From the NCBI RefSeq assembly GCF_965204935.1, contig NZ_CBDBFO010000002.1: DNA of 64,000 nt; one strand, given 5' to 3'. This document shows, piece after piece, positions 25,848-34,798 of the stretch (the first letter of the stretch is position 1; every line of letters starts with the position of its first letter). The notes under the pieces are model-generated. The model searched no databases, had not been told where the DNA came from, and saw nothing but the letters and a program-made list of their open reading frames with translations. The translations under genes and the position numbers were made by a program. This DNA is from Hoeflea_A sp965204935. GTDB taxonomy: Bacteria; Pseudomonadota; Alphaproteobacteria; Rhizobiales; Rhizobiaceae.

Positions 25848-27017
25848 ATGCAATTCTCTCGCATCTTCCCGTTTCTGGGTCTTCTTTTTGTCGGAACCGT
25901 CTGCAACTCCATGGCCGTTTCGTTCATGGGATTCTTCATCGTCAACGGATTGGCGCGCGAGCCGTGGAGCATCAGCGTCTACACGGGAGCTTTCGCTGTC
26001 GTAGTGATCCTGACCAATAGGATTTTCGCGGCGCGGCTGGATCGAGGCTCCAATCCGTTCCCTTTGATCGGGTTCGCCGCGTTCGGGTACATTCTGGCTG
26101 CCATGGCGATGGCGGTGACGCCGAGTTACCTCACCGCCATCACCTTTGGCGCGATCGGCTTCGGGATTGGCTCAAGCGCCATGTCAACGAAGTTTACCCT
26201 TGGCGGTGTCATGGCAGATCGCAATGCGATAAGGCGCAGCACCTTCAATGCGTATATGCGGTCAACGACGTCAATATCGTGGATGATCGGACCCGCCGTA
26301 GCCTTCATTTTGGCAGATCGTGCAGGCGACGCGGCAGTCTTTAAAGTCGCCTTTGGGATCGCGCTTGTCTGGCTGTGTCTTTGGTGGTGGACAGCGCCTC
26401 GCGACGCTGCCTCGCTCGCGAATGACGTTCAACGATCTCGGACTGCAGGTTCGGCGCGCAATCCTGAATTATGGTCGGCGATCCTTTTCGTTTTTTGCCT
26501 TGCGATGGCCCACTCTCTGACATTTTCAGCGCTTCCGATCTTTTTTGTCCAGGAAGTCGGCCTGCCCGGCTACGCACCGGGCGCGGCATTCAGCCTCAAG
26601 ACGTTCGTGGAACTTTTTGCGATCTTCACCACCCCCTTCCTGATTGCGCGATTTGGGCTCCGCACCGCGCTGATGGGCACTGCTCAGTTGGCCATCGTCG
26701 CGATCCTTGCGCTCGCAACGGTCCGGTCGTTTCAACATATGTTGATCGCCGCCGCACTCGAGGGCTTCTATTTCGGGCTGTTCTCGACACTGGCGATCAG
26801 TTTCGTCCAATCCCTGTCACAAGACCGTCCGGCATACGCAACGGCATTGTACTGGAATACGATGATGGTCACGCTCGTCATCGCGGGGCCCGCGGCCGGA
26901 TTGATCGCTCAGGTTTCCAACTTCCAGATGGTCGTATTTGCCGGCTCCGCGTTCGCCGTCGGATCTGCGATTATCCTCGGCTGGCGGCCCTCTCGACATC
27001 ACTCCAGAGGTTTCTGA
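25848..27017 (+). CDS. MFS transporter
   Basis: The 389-residue protein has about 12 membrane segments in two halves, with a basic loop RLDRGSNPFPLIG after the second and third segments. The overall look is of the SetA/sugar-efflux or drug-efflux MFS type. Substrate cannot be inferred. It is divergent from a LysR gene and convergent with the AraC gene. Confidence 0.88.
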   Translation: MQFSRIFPFLGLLFVGTVCNSMAVSFMGFFIVNGLAREPWSISVYTGAFAVVVILTNRIFAARLDRGSNPFPLIGFAAFGYILAAMAMAVTPSYLTAITFGAIGFGIGSSAMSTKFTLGGVMADRNAIRRSTFNAYMRSTTSISWMIGPAVAFILADRAGDAAVFKVAFGIALVWLCLWWWTAPRDAASLANDVQRSRTAGSARNPELWSAILFVFCLAMAHSLTFSALPIFFVQEVGLPGYAPGAAFSLKTFVELFAIFTTPFLIARFGLRTALMGTAQLAIVAILALATVRSFQHMLIAAALEGFYFGLFSTLAISFVQSLSQDRPAYATALYWNTMMVTLVIAGPAAGLIAQVSNFQMVVFAGSAFAVGSAIILGWRPSRHHSRGF

Positions 27018-27036
27018 ACCGCGCGGCGAAGATTCC

Positions 27037-27954
27037 CTATGCCGGGCGGTCCTGAAATGCCGCCCGATACCTTTTTGGCGTGGTTCCCACCCCATGCCTG
27101 AATGACCGGGCAAAGTGTGCTTGATCCGCGTATCCGGCAAGAAATCCGATTTCGGCAAGACCGGGGCCGTCTGTCGCGCACAGATGATCTGCGGCAACCT
27201 GGAGACGGACTTCAGACAGGACTTGCGAGAAACTCGTCGACTGCTGCGCCAGGCGCCTTTGCAGCGTGCGCTGGGACATTCCGGCGTGCCGGGCCAGGGA
27301 CTTCAGCGTCCAGCGTCTGACCGGATCGTCGGCAATGGTTTGACGCAGGGCATGGCTGTCCTGCGTGGGGTTTTCCGGCGGCATGTCCGGACGAGGACTG
27401 GAACGGGCTGTCAGAACGACGTTTTGTATGACGTCGTGAAACGCGGGTGCGAACCATGCACCGTCTTTGCGCCACACATGTCCATCCTGATCTTCGAGCA
27501 AGACAGGCTCGGCACCAAGGCTCTCGCAAAGCCGCGTTAACAGCCCGAAGACCAGCAGGCTCTCGGCCGATGACGGCCGTGACCGGCCATCCTTTGCTAT
27601 ATGGCGAAGCTCGAATGTCCCAGGACCGGTCTGATCGGTTACCACGCGATGGCGCCCATGGCTGAACGTTTCCAGTCGCGCCCAGCGTCCAAGCAGATCA
27701 GGAACATCTCTTGCCTTGCGAAGAGCCAGGACGACCGGCTCCGGCGGCATATTCGGGGCGGCGTCAGAGATGGCGAGGATTGTTTTCGCACCGTGCTCCT
27801 GCAACACCCGGTGCAGAAGATCACGTTTCTTGCCGCGCGGCACATGCGCCCCGACGGGGGCTGCAACGGGCACCCCAATGCCCTGAGCGGCGAGTCCGGC
27901 AGCAACGAGCCGCATCATCGTGGCCGATGCAAAATCTTCGCCTGTTGATGTCAA
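27037..27954 (-). CDS. AraC-family transcriptional regulator
   Basis: The 305-residue protein has a C-terminal pair of AraC helix-turn-helix motifs (residues about 215-300): KSLARHAGMSQRTLQRRLAQ and IGFLAGYADQAHFARSFRH followed by GTTPKRYRA. The N-terminal part resembles the AraC-type arabinose-binding/ligand region used by OruR/ArgR-like regulators. Its ATG overlaps the stop of the molybdoenzyme large-subunit gene, so it is the third gene of that operon and probably controls it. Confidence 0.9.
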   Translation of the reverse strand: MTSTGEDFASATMMRLVAAGLAAQGIGVPVAAPVGAHVPRGKKRDLLHRVLQEHGAKTILAISDAAPNMPPEPVVLALRKARDVPDLLGRWARLETFSHGRHRVVTDQTGPGTFELRHIAKDGRSRPSSAESLLVFGLLTRLCESLGAEPVLLEDQDGHVWRKDGAWFAPAFHDVIQNVVLTARSSPRPDMPPENPTQDSHALRQTIADDPVRRWTLKSLARHAGMSQRTLQRRLAQQSTSFSQVLSEVRLQVAADHLCATDGPGLAEIGFLAGYADQAHFARSFRHGVGTTPKRYRAAFQDRPA

Positions 27955-30011
27955 AGCGCGAGCTCCTCGGTGCGGAGGGGCAGCCTTTGGAGCCTGACGC
28001 CCGTTGCCGCTCGGATCGCATTCGCGATGGCGCCCGGACCGGCGACAATGACTGTTTCTCCTGCACCCTGCGGCGAACGGGGGCTTTCCACAAGCTCAAT
28101 AGACATATCAGGGACTTCGCGATTGATCGGGATCGGCGCATCAGCGAAAGACTCTGCCGTGACAAACCCTTTGTCGAGCGGCAATTCGTCGGCAAGGATC
28201 ATACCGATGCTCCAAACCAGATTGCCCTCGCATTGAGCCCGGACCTGGTCGGGGTTCACGACCAGCCCGCAATCATGAGCGCACCAGATCTTCTCCACGG
28301 TGGTCTCGCCATCCTCTTCAATGCGCACATCGGCAATCACGGCCGCATAGCTTGTGCCCTTGTAGATACCACAAGCAACGCCACGTCCCTTGCGCACGCC
28401 TTCTTCAGGCTGGGTGGGCCGGCGCCAATCGGCGATCTCACCAACGCGCTGCAGGACACCTGCCAACAACGGGTCCCTGATGTGATTGAGCCGGAAAGTC
28501 AGCGGATCGATGTCAGCCTTGCGCGCCGCTTCATCGACGGCGCATTCAATAGCAAGGATGTTCGGTCCCGCTCCAAGTCCCCGCCAGGCTGCCGTATGGA
28601 CCGGCAGGCGTTTGACATCGTATGCGGCCCGAGCATTGCCAAAGACATAGGGCACGACCAACCCGCGGGCGACACCATCGTCGCCGATCAGCGTGTCGGT
28701 CGCACGTTGCATCCACCGCGGGACAGCGGCGGAGGTAAAGAAGATATGCGACGAGACCAGTTCGTGATCCCAATCGGTGATTGTGCCGCCGGCGAGGCGT
28801 GCTTTCACCCGTTGGGAAACCGGCGGGCGGTGGTAGCCCCGCGCAAATTCCTGGGCACGGGTCCACTGGACCTTGACCGGCGCACCCACCGCCCGTGCCA
28901 GCGCGGTAGCCTCCAGCTCGACCGTTGCAATGACCCGTCCCCCAAAGGCGCCTCCGACGCGCATGGACTGCACCGTGACATCTTTGATGCCAAACGCATC
29001 CGAAAGCACATCACGTACGTAGAACGCGTCCTGCGTGCCTGCCCAGACCTTGAGCGTCTCTCCCAGCCACTCGGCAACCGCGGCGCGCGGCTCAATGGGG
29101 CTGTGCGCGGCGAGCGGCAAGTCCATGCGAATGTCCACGTCCCAGGCTGCGTCTTGCGCCGAACCCTCCTGCACGACATGGGGCAGCGCACCGCGCGCGA
29201 GGTTGGTATCAATGTCGATGGCAGACGGGATATCAGCATTTTCGAGTGTGCCCGCGACCTCCCAATCCACCGCCAGGGCGGCCTCGATCGCGTCCAGTGC
29301 GCCCGGTCTCTCGGCCACAATTCCAAGGCCCTGGGCCTTGCCAATCGCCGGACCGCAGTCCTCGACGATGGCGACGAAACCCGACAGTGTTTCTGCGGCG
29401 TCTGCATTCCAGGAGCGGGGGCGTGAGTGCAGCTCGGCGGACACCGGTGCGCGCAACACCCGACCGAACAACAGGCCGGAACGCGCAACATCGCCCGCAT
29501 AGAGCGGTTTGCCGGTCACGATATCGCGCCCCTGGGCAATTTCGGGCGACGCGCCGATATAACCGCCTTTCTTCAATGCGCGCAGCTCTGACACTGGCCG
29601 GGGCGTGACCGAAACCTCGCCAGTCTGCCGTCCCTCCTCCAGCGCATCCCTGAGAGCCGCGCAAGCCTGCGCAAGCGGCGCGGCAAAGAGCATCACGCTT
29701 TCGCTGCCGACCGTCGCCTTGACGCCAGCCATCTTCGTGTCGTGGAACGCGATATCGACCATGTCCCAGCCGGCGCCGAGCTCGGTGCAGGCGATCTGCT
29801 TGAGGCCGGTGGTGATGTTCTGTCCGATTTCCGCACGCGGCAGTCTCAAGGTAAACCGTCCGTTTCTGTGGGCGATCCAGCCGGCTGCGCTGTCGACATC
29901 CGGCTCGGGGCGCTTGGGGATCACCGGTACCTGGGAATAAACAATGGCTCCGGTCCCGATTAACGCGAAAAGCCCGCCACCTGCACCGATCAGAAAGCTC
30001 CGCCGCTTCAT
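27951..30011 (-). CDS. Isoquinoline 1-oxidoreductase-like molybdopterin subunit (xanthine dehydrogenase family)
   Basis: The roughly 686-residue large subunit begins MKRRSFLIGAGGGLFALIGT, a twin-arginine signal. It carries the molybdopterin-dehydrogenase pattern, including GGAFGGRVIA, RGLGAGPNILAIE and the catalytic Glu loop QGAGETVIVAGP. IorB-type enzymes hydroxylate N-heteroaromatics or oxidise aldehydes, with electrons leaving through a separate carrier. The start at 30011 overlaps the stop of the 2Fe-2S subunit gene by 4 bp. A longer frame from 30074 is less likely. Substrate unknown. Confidence 0.88.
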   Translation of the reverse strand: MKRRSFLIGAGGGLFALIGTGAIVYSQVPVIPKRPEPDVDSAAGWIAHRNGRFTLRLPRAEIGQNITTGLKQIACTELGAGWDMVDIAFHDTKMAGVKATVGSESVMLFAAPLAQACAALRDALEEGRQTGEVSVTPRPVSELRALKKGGYIGASPEIAQGRDIVTGKPLYAGDVARSGLLFGRVLRAPVSAELHSRPRSWNADAAETLSGFVAIVEDCGPAIGKAQGLGIVAERPGALDAIEAALAVDWEVAGTLENADIPSAIDIDTNLARGALPHVVQEGSAQDAAWDVDIRMDLPLAAHSPIEPRAAVAEWLGETLKVWAGTQDAFYVRDVLSDAFGIKDVTVQSMRVGGAFGGRVIATVELEATALARAVGAPVKVQWTRAQEFARGYHRPPVSQRVKARLAGGTITDWDHELVSSHIFFTSAAVPRWMQRATDTLIGDDGVARGLVVPYVFGNARAAYDVKRLPVHTAAWRGLGAGPNILAIECAVDEAARKADIDPLTFRLNHIRDPLLAGVLQRVGEIADWRRPTQPEEGVRKGRGVACGIYKGTSYAAVIADVRIEEDGETTVEKIWCAHDCGLVVNPDQVRAQCEGNLVWSIGMILADELPLDKGFVTAESFADAPIPINREVPDMSIELVESPRSPQGAGETVIVAGPGAIANAIRAATGVRLQRLPLRTEELAL

Positions 30012-30466
30012 TGGCCGGCCTCCGCCACGCGGGCGATTGCAGCCCGAAGTCGCCGGTATGTACCGCAGCGACACAGGTTGCCGTCCATTCCCGCTTTGAT
30101 CTCTGCCTCGCTGGGGTTCGGTTCCTGCTCAAGCAAGGCAACCGCGGACATGATCTGGCCCGCCTGGCAATAGCCGCATTGCGGTACCGACAGATCAAGC
30201 CATGCCTGCTGCACAGGATGCAGGGCCTCACCGTCCGCCAGCCCTTCAATGGTGCGCACCTCAAGCCCTTCAACGTCTCCGGCTGGCGTCACGCAGGACC
30301 GGGTCGCTACTCCATCGATGATCACCGTACAGGCCCCGCACAGACCGACACCGCAGCCGAACTTCGCGCCTTTGAGTTGGAAGTGCTCGCGCAGGAGGTA
30401 GAGCAGCGGTTCGTCTCGCCACTGATCGGGGATGATGTTGGTTTGACCGTTCAGGGTAAAGGGCAT
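30008..30466 (-). CDS. 2Fe-2S subunit of the IorAB-like oxidoreductase
   Basis: The 152-residue protein binds two [2Fe-2S] clusters: a ferredoxin-type CGVGLCGACTV with a later Cys, and a helical-domain CGYCQAGQIM plus NLCRCGTY. It passes electrons from the molybdenum centre. There is no separate FAD subunit, as in IorAB-type enzymes. It is the first gene of the three-gene operon. Nothing recognisable lies in the 200 bp upstream. Confidence 0.93.
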   Translation of the reverse strand: MPFTLNGQTNIIPDQWRDEPLLYLLREHFQLKGAKFGCGVGLCGACTVIIDGVATRSCVTPAGDVEGLEVRTIEGLADGEALHPVQQAWLDLSVPQCGYCQAGQIMSAVALLEQEPNPSEAEIKAGMDGNLCRCGTYRRLRAAIARVAEAGQ

Positions 30467-30667
30467 GGCAGGCTCCGGTGGCTCTTGTTCTTATGCACCT
30501 AAGGCCCAGCAGCCTCCGTTTCTTGAACGATCACGCCAAAATCGGACCCGCTCCCCGTGCCGAATCCTTCAGATTCAGCGCGAAGCGGACCCAGACCAAC
30601 CAAGCACCGATGGCCCAAACGCCACAGAAGCGCCCGGCTGCAGCCCTTCGGAACCCAACCACGTCAT

Positions 30668-31474
30668 CTATCGCTTGATGCCGGAAACCACATGAACACA
30701 CAGCAAAGCGAAAAAGGTGCCGTTTTCGGAACGCCTGGAGAGGCTTTCCAGAAAGGCCCGGCCGTCGTCTTTCGTGATCAGCTGCTTGTCGCAGCATCTT
30801 TGCACGCTGTGGGTGATATCGAAGATAATCTCCGCATCCGGCAAATGACGAAGCAGGATCGGATGGACGCTGTGGTGGCCGATTTGCAGTTGCTTGCCCA
30901 GGAGGTCGACCAGTTGCCGGCCAATGGCGGGATTGCGGATTGTGGATCCGAATTCCCTTTCAATGACGGCCGAAACCTCCGCATTGTCCGATACCAGATG
31001 ATAGGACGTCCAGTCCGGCTCAGCGGCGACAACGGTTCCGCCCTGCTTGACGATCCGCGCCATCTCCGAAACGGCCACATCCGGCTTTTCCATGTGCTGC
31101 AAAGACCGGTCGGTGCGCGCTCCATCAAAGGCACCGTCGTCGATCGCCATCTCGTGGACGTCGCCTTGAACGACACGAACCGATTCATCCGAAGCGGCAA
31201 GGTCGCGGGCCGCGGCGACGAAAGCCTCGCTGATGTCAAATCCCGTGACGCCACCGTCCGGAACCAGCTGACGCAATTTCAGCAGGTCATAGCCCAGCCC
31301 GCAGGCGATATCCGCCACGTCGCTGTCGGAACGCAGATTGAGTGCTTCGAACGACTTTTGCTTGTAGGCACGAAAATCGGCCAGGTCTTCCATCGCACTG
31401 AGACAACGGCCGAGCTTTTCCGTGTCCGCGGAAGAATCCACGCTTCTGAAGCCATCGGCAAGAAATGTGCTCAT
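30668..31474 (-). CDS. Class I SAM-dependent methyltransferase
   Basis: The 268-residue protein has the SAM-binding motif I DIACGLGYDLLKL (near residue 55), an acidic end of strand two in GVTGFDISEAF, and the later motif VVAAEPDW. It is UbiE/Methyltransf_11-like. The substrate is unknown. A GGTGGGAACC ribosome region precedes the ATG. It stands alone on the minus strand. Confidence 0.88.
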   Translation of the reverse strand: MSTFLADGFRSVDSSADTEKLGRCLSAMEDLADFRAYKQKSFEALNLRSDSDVADIACGLGYDLLKLRQLVPDGGVTGFDISEAFVAAARDLAASDESVRVVQGDVHEMAIDDGAFDGARTDRSLQHMEKPDVAVSEMARIVKQGGTVVAAEPDWTSYHLVSDNAEVSAVIEREFGSTIRNPAIGRQLVDLLGKQLQIGHHSVHPILLRHLPDAEIIFDITHSVQRCCDKQLITKDDGRAFLESLSRRSENGTFFALLCVHVVSGIKR

Positions 31475-31668
31475 CCGGTTCCCACCGCCTTAAACGCGCC
31501 GTGCCTGGGCGATTTGCGAGATGGTTGTGCAAAGCGCCGCCGGCGAAAGCGGAGTTCCGCCTTCAACAGCAAGGGATATCATGTGTGGGACTACGAGTGT
31601 GCCAAAAATTGAAACGGCGGCGAAGGAACGCAATCATTCGCCGCGCAAGGAAGCGGCCCGCTGTGTTT

Positions 31669-32235
31669 TCAAGGTGAAGACGCGTCCTGACCGGTGACAT
31701 AGGAAAAGGACTGTACGACCAGGTCGTATACCACCTCCAGCTCCTCACGATTGGCTGGCGTAAAGATCATCACGAACCCTTCCCAGCCGGGCCGCCGGTG
31801 TGCCCAGGGATGAGCGACGGCCCAACCCGCTTTTGCAGCGCGCGCGGCGAGCGCGGGCGATAGCGAGGCATGCAGGCTGCCGTCCGGGTGGAGATGGGCA
31901 AATTCACGGCCGCCGACAATCACTTCTGGCCGTGCCAGCGGCACGTTCTCACCTATCCAGAAACCCTGTGCGCCAGGCAGGGATATGATGGTCGGCCTGA
32001 TCCTGACACCCGGAATTTCTGACACACGTTTCAACAGTTCGGCGGAGATCGCCGGGTCTGGTTCAATTCCGATCTGAACATGCGGAACACCGCTTGTGGT
32101 CCGCGGGATCGGCGTATCTCGCATTGGCAGATCAATCGTTTCCGCCCTTGCGGAACCGACCAGAAAGGCCAAAGCAAGCAGGCTCTGAAATAGCCTGTTG
32201 ATCTTCAATACAGCGCCCTTCCCTTGGTTTGCCAT
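31669..32235 (-). CDS. DUF5519-like exported protein
   Basis: The product of up to 188 residues has an N-terminal signal peptide (LFQSLLALAFLVGSARA) and a body with FAHLHPDGSLHASLSP and WAHRRPGWEGFVMIF, typical of the DUF5519 (luciferase-domain-like) family. A TTG at 32208 with an AGGGAAGGG ribosome site 8 bases upstream is a good alternative start and would give MKINRLFQ. Function unknown. The signal peptide indicates the periplasm. Confidence 0.7.
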   Translation of the reverse strand: MANQGKGAVLKINRLFQSLLALAFLVGSARAETIDLPMRDTPIPRTTSGVPHVQIGIEPDPAISAELLKRVSEIPGVRIRPTIISLPGAQGFWIGENVPLARPEVIVGGREFAHLHPDGSLHASLSPALAARAAKAGWAVAHPWAHRRPGWEGFVMIFTPANREELEVVYDLVVQSFSYVTGQDASSP

Positions 32236-32336
32236 GCATAACAGGTGCCACCGGCGTCGTGTTCGCCGTCAAACCATCTTGCATCACAATTCATGCGTCA
32301 CACCATGACGCCCGCACGTGGCCGCGGAACAACTGC

Positions 32337-32816
32337 CTAATTCGCCGGGGCGCGGTATGCCTCGTGACATGCGCTGCAGGCGCCACCCAGTCCTGCCATC
32401 GCTCCACCAACAGCTTGTTGGCCGTTTCCTGCGGCGGCTTTCATTTCTTCGGCGGCCGACATGAGTTCGGCGGATTTTTTAGCGGCATCCGGGAAGTTCT
32501 GCCAAAGCGCCGGAAGTGCACGGGTTCCACTGACGGCAGAGTTGTCGGAACCGGGGGCCCATGCCTGAGGCTGGTGAACCGATGCTGCAAGAACAATATT
32601 GTTGGCCGCAAGAACCGCCGCCTCGGCATCATATTCAGTTTCACCCTTGGCCATCGCTCCGAGGATGCCGAGATTGAAGGCATAGATCTGCATCTGTGCC
32701 TGACGTGCCTTGATGCCCGCGGCAAACGGGTTGTTGACGTGATTGTCTGCCAGAACGGCGCCCACTGTGAGCAGGGAAACAAGTCCGACTGCTACCAACG
32801 ATGTCTGAAACTTCAT
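32337..32816 (-). CDS. Cytochrome c'
   Basis: The 159-residue protein has a signal peptide (cleavage after VLA near residue 23), a helical body rich in Ala and a C-terminal haem-binding CSACHEAYR. The C-terminal CxxCH, the four-helix-like composition and the size match cytochrome c', a periplasmic protein that binds NO. The first 37 codons of the longer open frame are rejected, because a GGAAACGAAA ribosome site precedes the ATG at 32816. It stands alone, divergent from a TetR gene. Confidence 0.88.
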   Translation of the reverse strand: MKFQTSLVAVGLVSLLTVGAVLADNHVNNPFAAGIKARQAQMQIYAFNLGILGAMAKGETEYDAEAAVLAANNIVLAASVHQPQAWAPGSDNSAVSGTRALPALWQNFPDAAKKSAELMSAAEEMKAAAGNGQQAVGGAMAGLGGACSACHEAYRAPAN

Positions 32817-33026
32817 TTTCGTTTCCTTTGATTCCTGAATTTTCAGGAGTTGACGTTTGCTCCTGTATGTCCCCAAACGCATTAAACCTCTGCGGGCGTC
32901 CGGTTTGGACGGCACGCCCTTGAACAATGCGCTGGTGTCTACACTTGACGCGATGTCTCGGCATCGACAGTGTAGAACATGATGTATCGCTATGCAACAA
33001 TTTGTACTATAAGTGGATAATCCGAA

Positions 33027-33611
33027 CTGACCGAAGACCCACGCATAACCGCGACGCGCAATCTGGCACTTGATGCCGCGCTGGAAATCCTGCGTGACGA
33101 CGGGGTGTTAGCCGTCACACACGGAGCGGTAAGCAAAGCGACCGGCATCTCGCGCAGCACACTTTATCGCCATTGGCCGATGCTGGAAGAAATGCGTAAT
33201 GACGCGTTCCTGCGAGCGGCGACGTCACCAAACTTTGCGCCCCGTACCAATGGGCCGTTGCGTACGGATCTGACATGGATGATGGGCAAGCTCCGGACAG
33301 CGCTCAATGAAACGGCTTGGGGCCAGATAGCGCCGCAGGTCGTGGCGGCTGCGGCCACCGACGATCAGGCGCGTGCGGTGATTGAAGGATTCATGAAAGA
33401 CCGGATTGCGGGCATGGAGGAAGTCTTTGCCGCGGCAAGGGACCGCGGCGAGTTGCGCGACGACGCACCGGTCAGGCAACTGATCGAGATGGCGATCGCG
33501 GTTCCCTATTTTCGCAGGCTTATTGCGGGATTGCCTCTGGATCAGGAATGGCTCCGGAACCATGTCGACCTGATCTGCCGTCTGGCGACCACACCATCCG
33601 AACGGGATTGA
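33027..33611 (+). CDS. TetR-family regulator with a non-canonical start
   Basis: The frame encodes a full TetR helix-turn-helix, from the helix NLALDAALEILRDDG through THGAVSKATGISRSTLYRHW, plus a helical C-terminus. The first usual start codon in frame (GTG 33105) would cut off the first helix. Upstream, before an in-frame TAA (33018-33020), the only plausible codon is CTG at 33027. Either CTG is used or the 5' end has a frameshift. The length from CTG is 194 residues. It is divergent from cytochrome c'. Confidence 0.75.
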   Translation: MTEDPRITATRNLALDAALEILRDDGVLAVTHGAVSKATGISRSTLYRHWPMLEEMRNDAFLRAATSPNFAPRTNGPLRTDLTWMMGKLRTALNETAWGQIAPQVVAAAATDDQARAVIEGFMKDRIAGMEEVFAAARDRGELRDDAPVRQLIEMAIAVPYFRRLIAGLPLDQEWLRNHVDLICRLATTPSERD

Positions 33612-33724
33612 AAGGAAGGTTCGCTGGCGTTGACGCCCCGCAGCTCCCGACGATACGGACATCAATGGCCGCTTCGGAAGCGTGGTTCGCATCGGGAACA
33701 GGAAACTTCTGAACCCGCCTCTCC

Positions 33725-34723
33725 TCAGCAGTAGCGCTCCGGTCCGATCCACTGCACATCGGAATACCGGTCGCCATGCGCCCAGCCAACCGGCAGGACA
33801 GCCTCGATCCGTTCCAGGTCCGCCTGCGTGAGTTCCAGTTCAGCGCCCGAAACACATTCCCGCAGATGGTCCACCGACCGTGTGCCTGGAATGGGGATGA
33901 CGTGGTCACCGCGTGACAAAAGCCAGGCGTTTGCGAGGCCGGCGGCAGAGCTACCCATCTCCGCGGCAAGCCGCCGGAACCCCTCGGTGATCTTCAGGTT
34001 CTCAGTCAGGTTCGGCTCCATGAAACGCGGGTTGCCGGCGAGAAACGGTATATCCGCGATGCGCTCCGGCGTGATCGGATTGTCCGTCAGCAGTGAACGA
34101 CCGACGGGTGAAAAGGCGACGAACGCAACACCGAGCTCGGCACAGGCCTGGACCAGCCCCAGGTCGGGAAAGCGGCTTGAAAGCGAATATTCGGATTGAA
34201 CGGCGGCGATCGGGTGAACCTTCATCGCCCGCCGCAACGTTGTGGGGGCGATTTCCGAGAGCCCGATCGCACGCGTCTTTCCTTTTTCGACAAGCCGGCC
34301 AAGATTGCCCGCCGTTTCTTCCGGCGTGAAGCGCGGATCGCGGCGGTGTGCATAGAAGAGGTCGACGCAATCAAGGCCCAGCCGTTGCAGCGACGCGTCG
34401 AGTTCCGCCTCAAGATGCTCCGCGGAGTTGTCGAATGCCCTGTTGCCGTCGGCTTCACGGGTAATCGTTGCCTTGGTGGCGATGACGAATTCGTCCCGCG
34501 CGCCGGGGTTGGCCTTCAGATAGGTCCCGATGGCGTTTTCCGACTTGCCCATGCCATAGACATTGGCCGTGTCCAGATGTGTGACGCCGAGCGCGCGGCA
34601 GGCGTCAAGGATCGCATGGCTCTGTGTCTCGTTTGTCGGCCCGTACATATCGGAAAAGGACATCGCGCCATAGCCGATGGCCGCGATTTCCGGCCCGTCG
34701 ACGCCCAATTTGCGCTTTTGCAT
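33725..34723 (-). CDS. Aldo/keto reductase
   Basis: The 332-residue (alpha/beta)8-barrel protein has the AKR tetrad: Asp in THLDTANVYG (Asp/Tyr), Lys in VIATKATI, and His in LFYAHRRDP. The NADPH site segment IPIPGTRSVDHL is near the C-terminus. Substrate cannot be read. It lies 75 bp upstream (in transcription order, after) the MFS gene on the same strand and may be co-transcribed with it. Confidence 0.92.
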   Translation of the reverse strand: MQKRKLGVDGPEIAAIGYGAMSFSDMYGPTNETQSHAILDACRALGVTHLDTANVYGMGKSENAIGTYLKANPGARDEFVIATKATITREADGNRAFDNSAEHLEAELDASLQRLGLDCVDLFYAHRRDPRFTPEETAGNLGRLVEKGKTRAIGLSEIAPTTLRRAMKVHPIAAVQSEYSLSSRFPDLGLVQACAELGVAFVAFSPVGRSLLTDNPITPERIADIPFLAGNPRFMEPNLTENLKITEGFRRLAAEMGSSAAGLANAWLLSRGDHVIPIPGTRSVDHLRECVSGAELELTQADLERIEAVLPVGWAHGDRYSDVQWIGPERYC

Positions 34724-34798
34724 GCTTACCTCGGATGAAGGTTGTCTGAAGTGGCATTGACGACCGCAGCCTGCGGCTCGAAGGACAGTCCTATCGCC

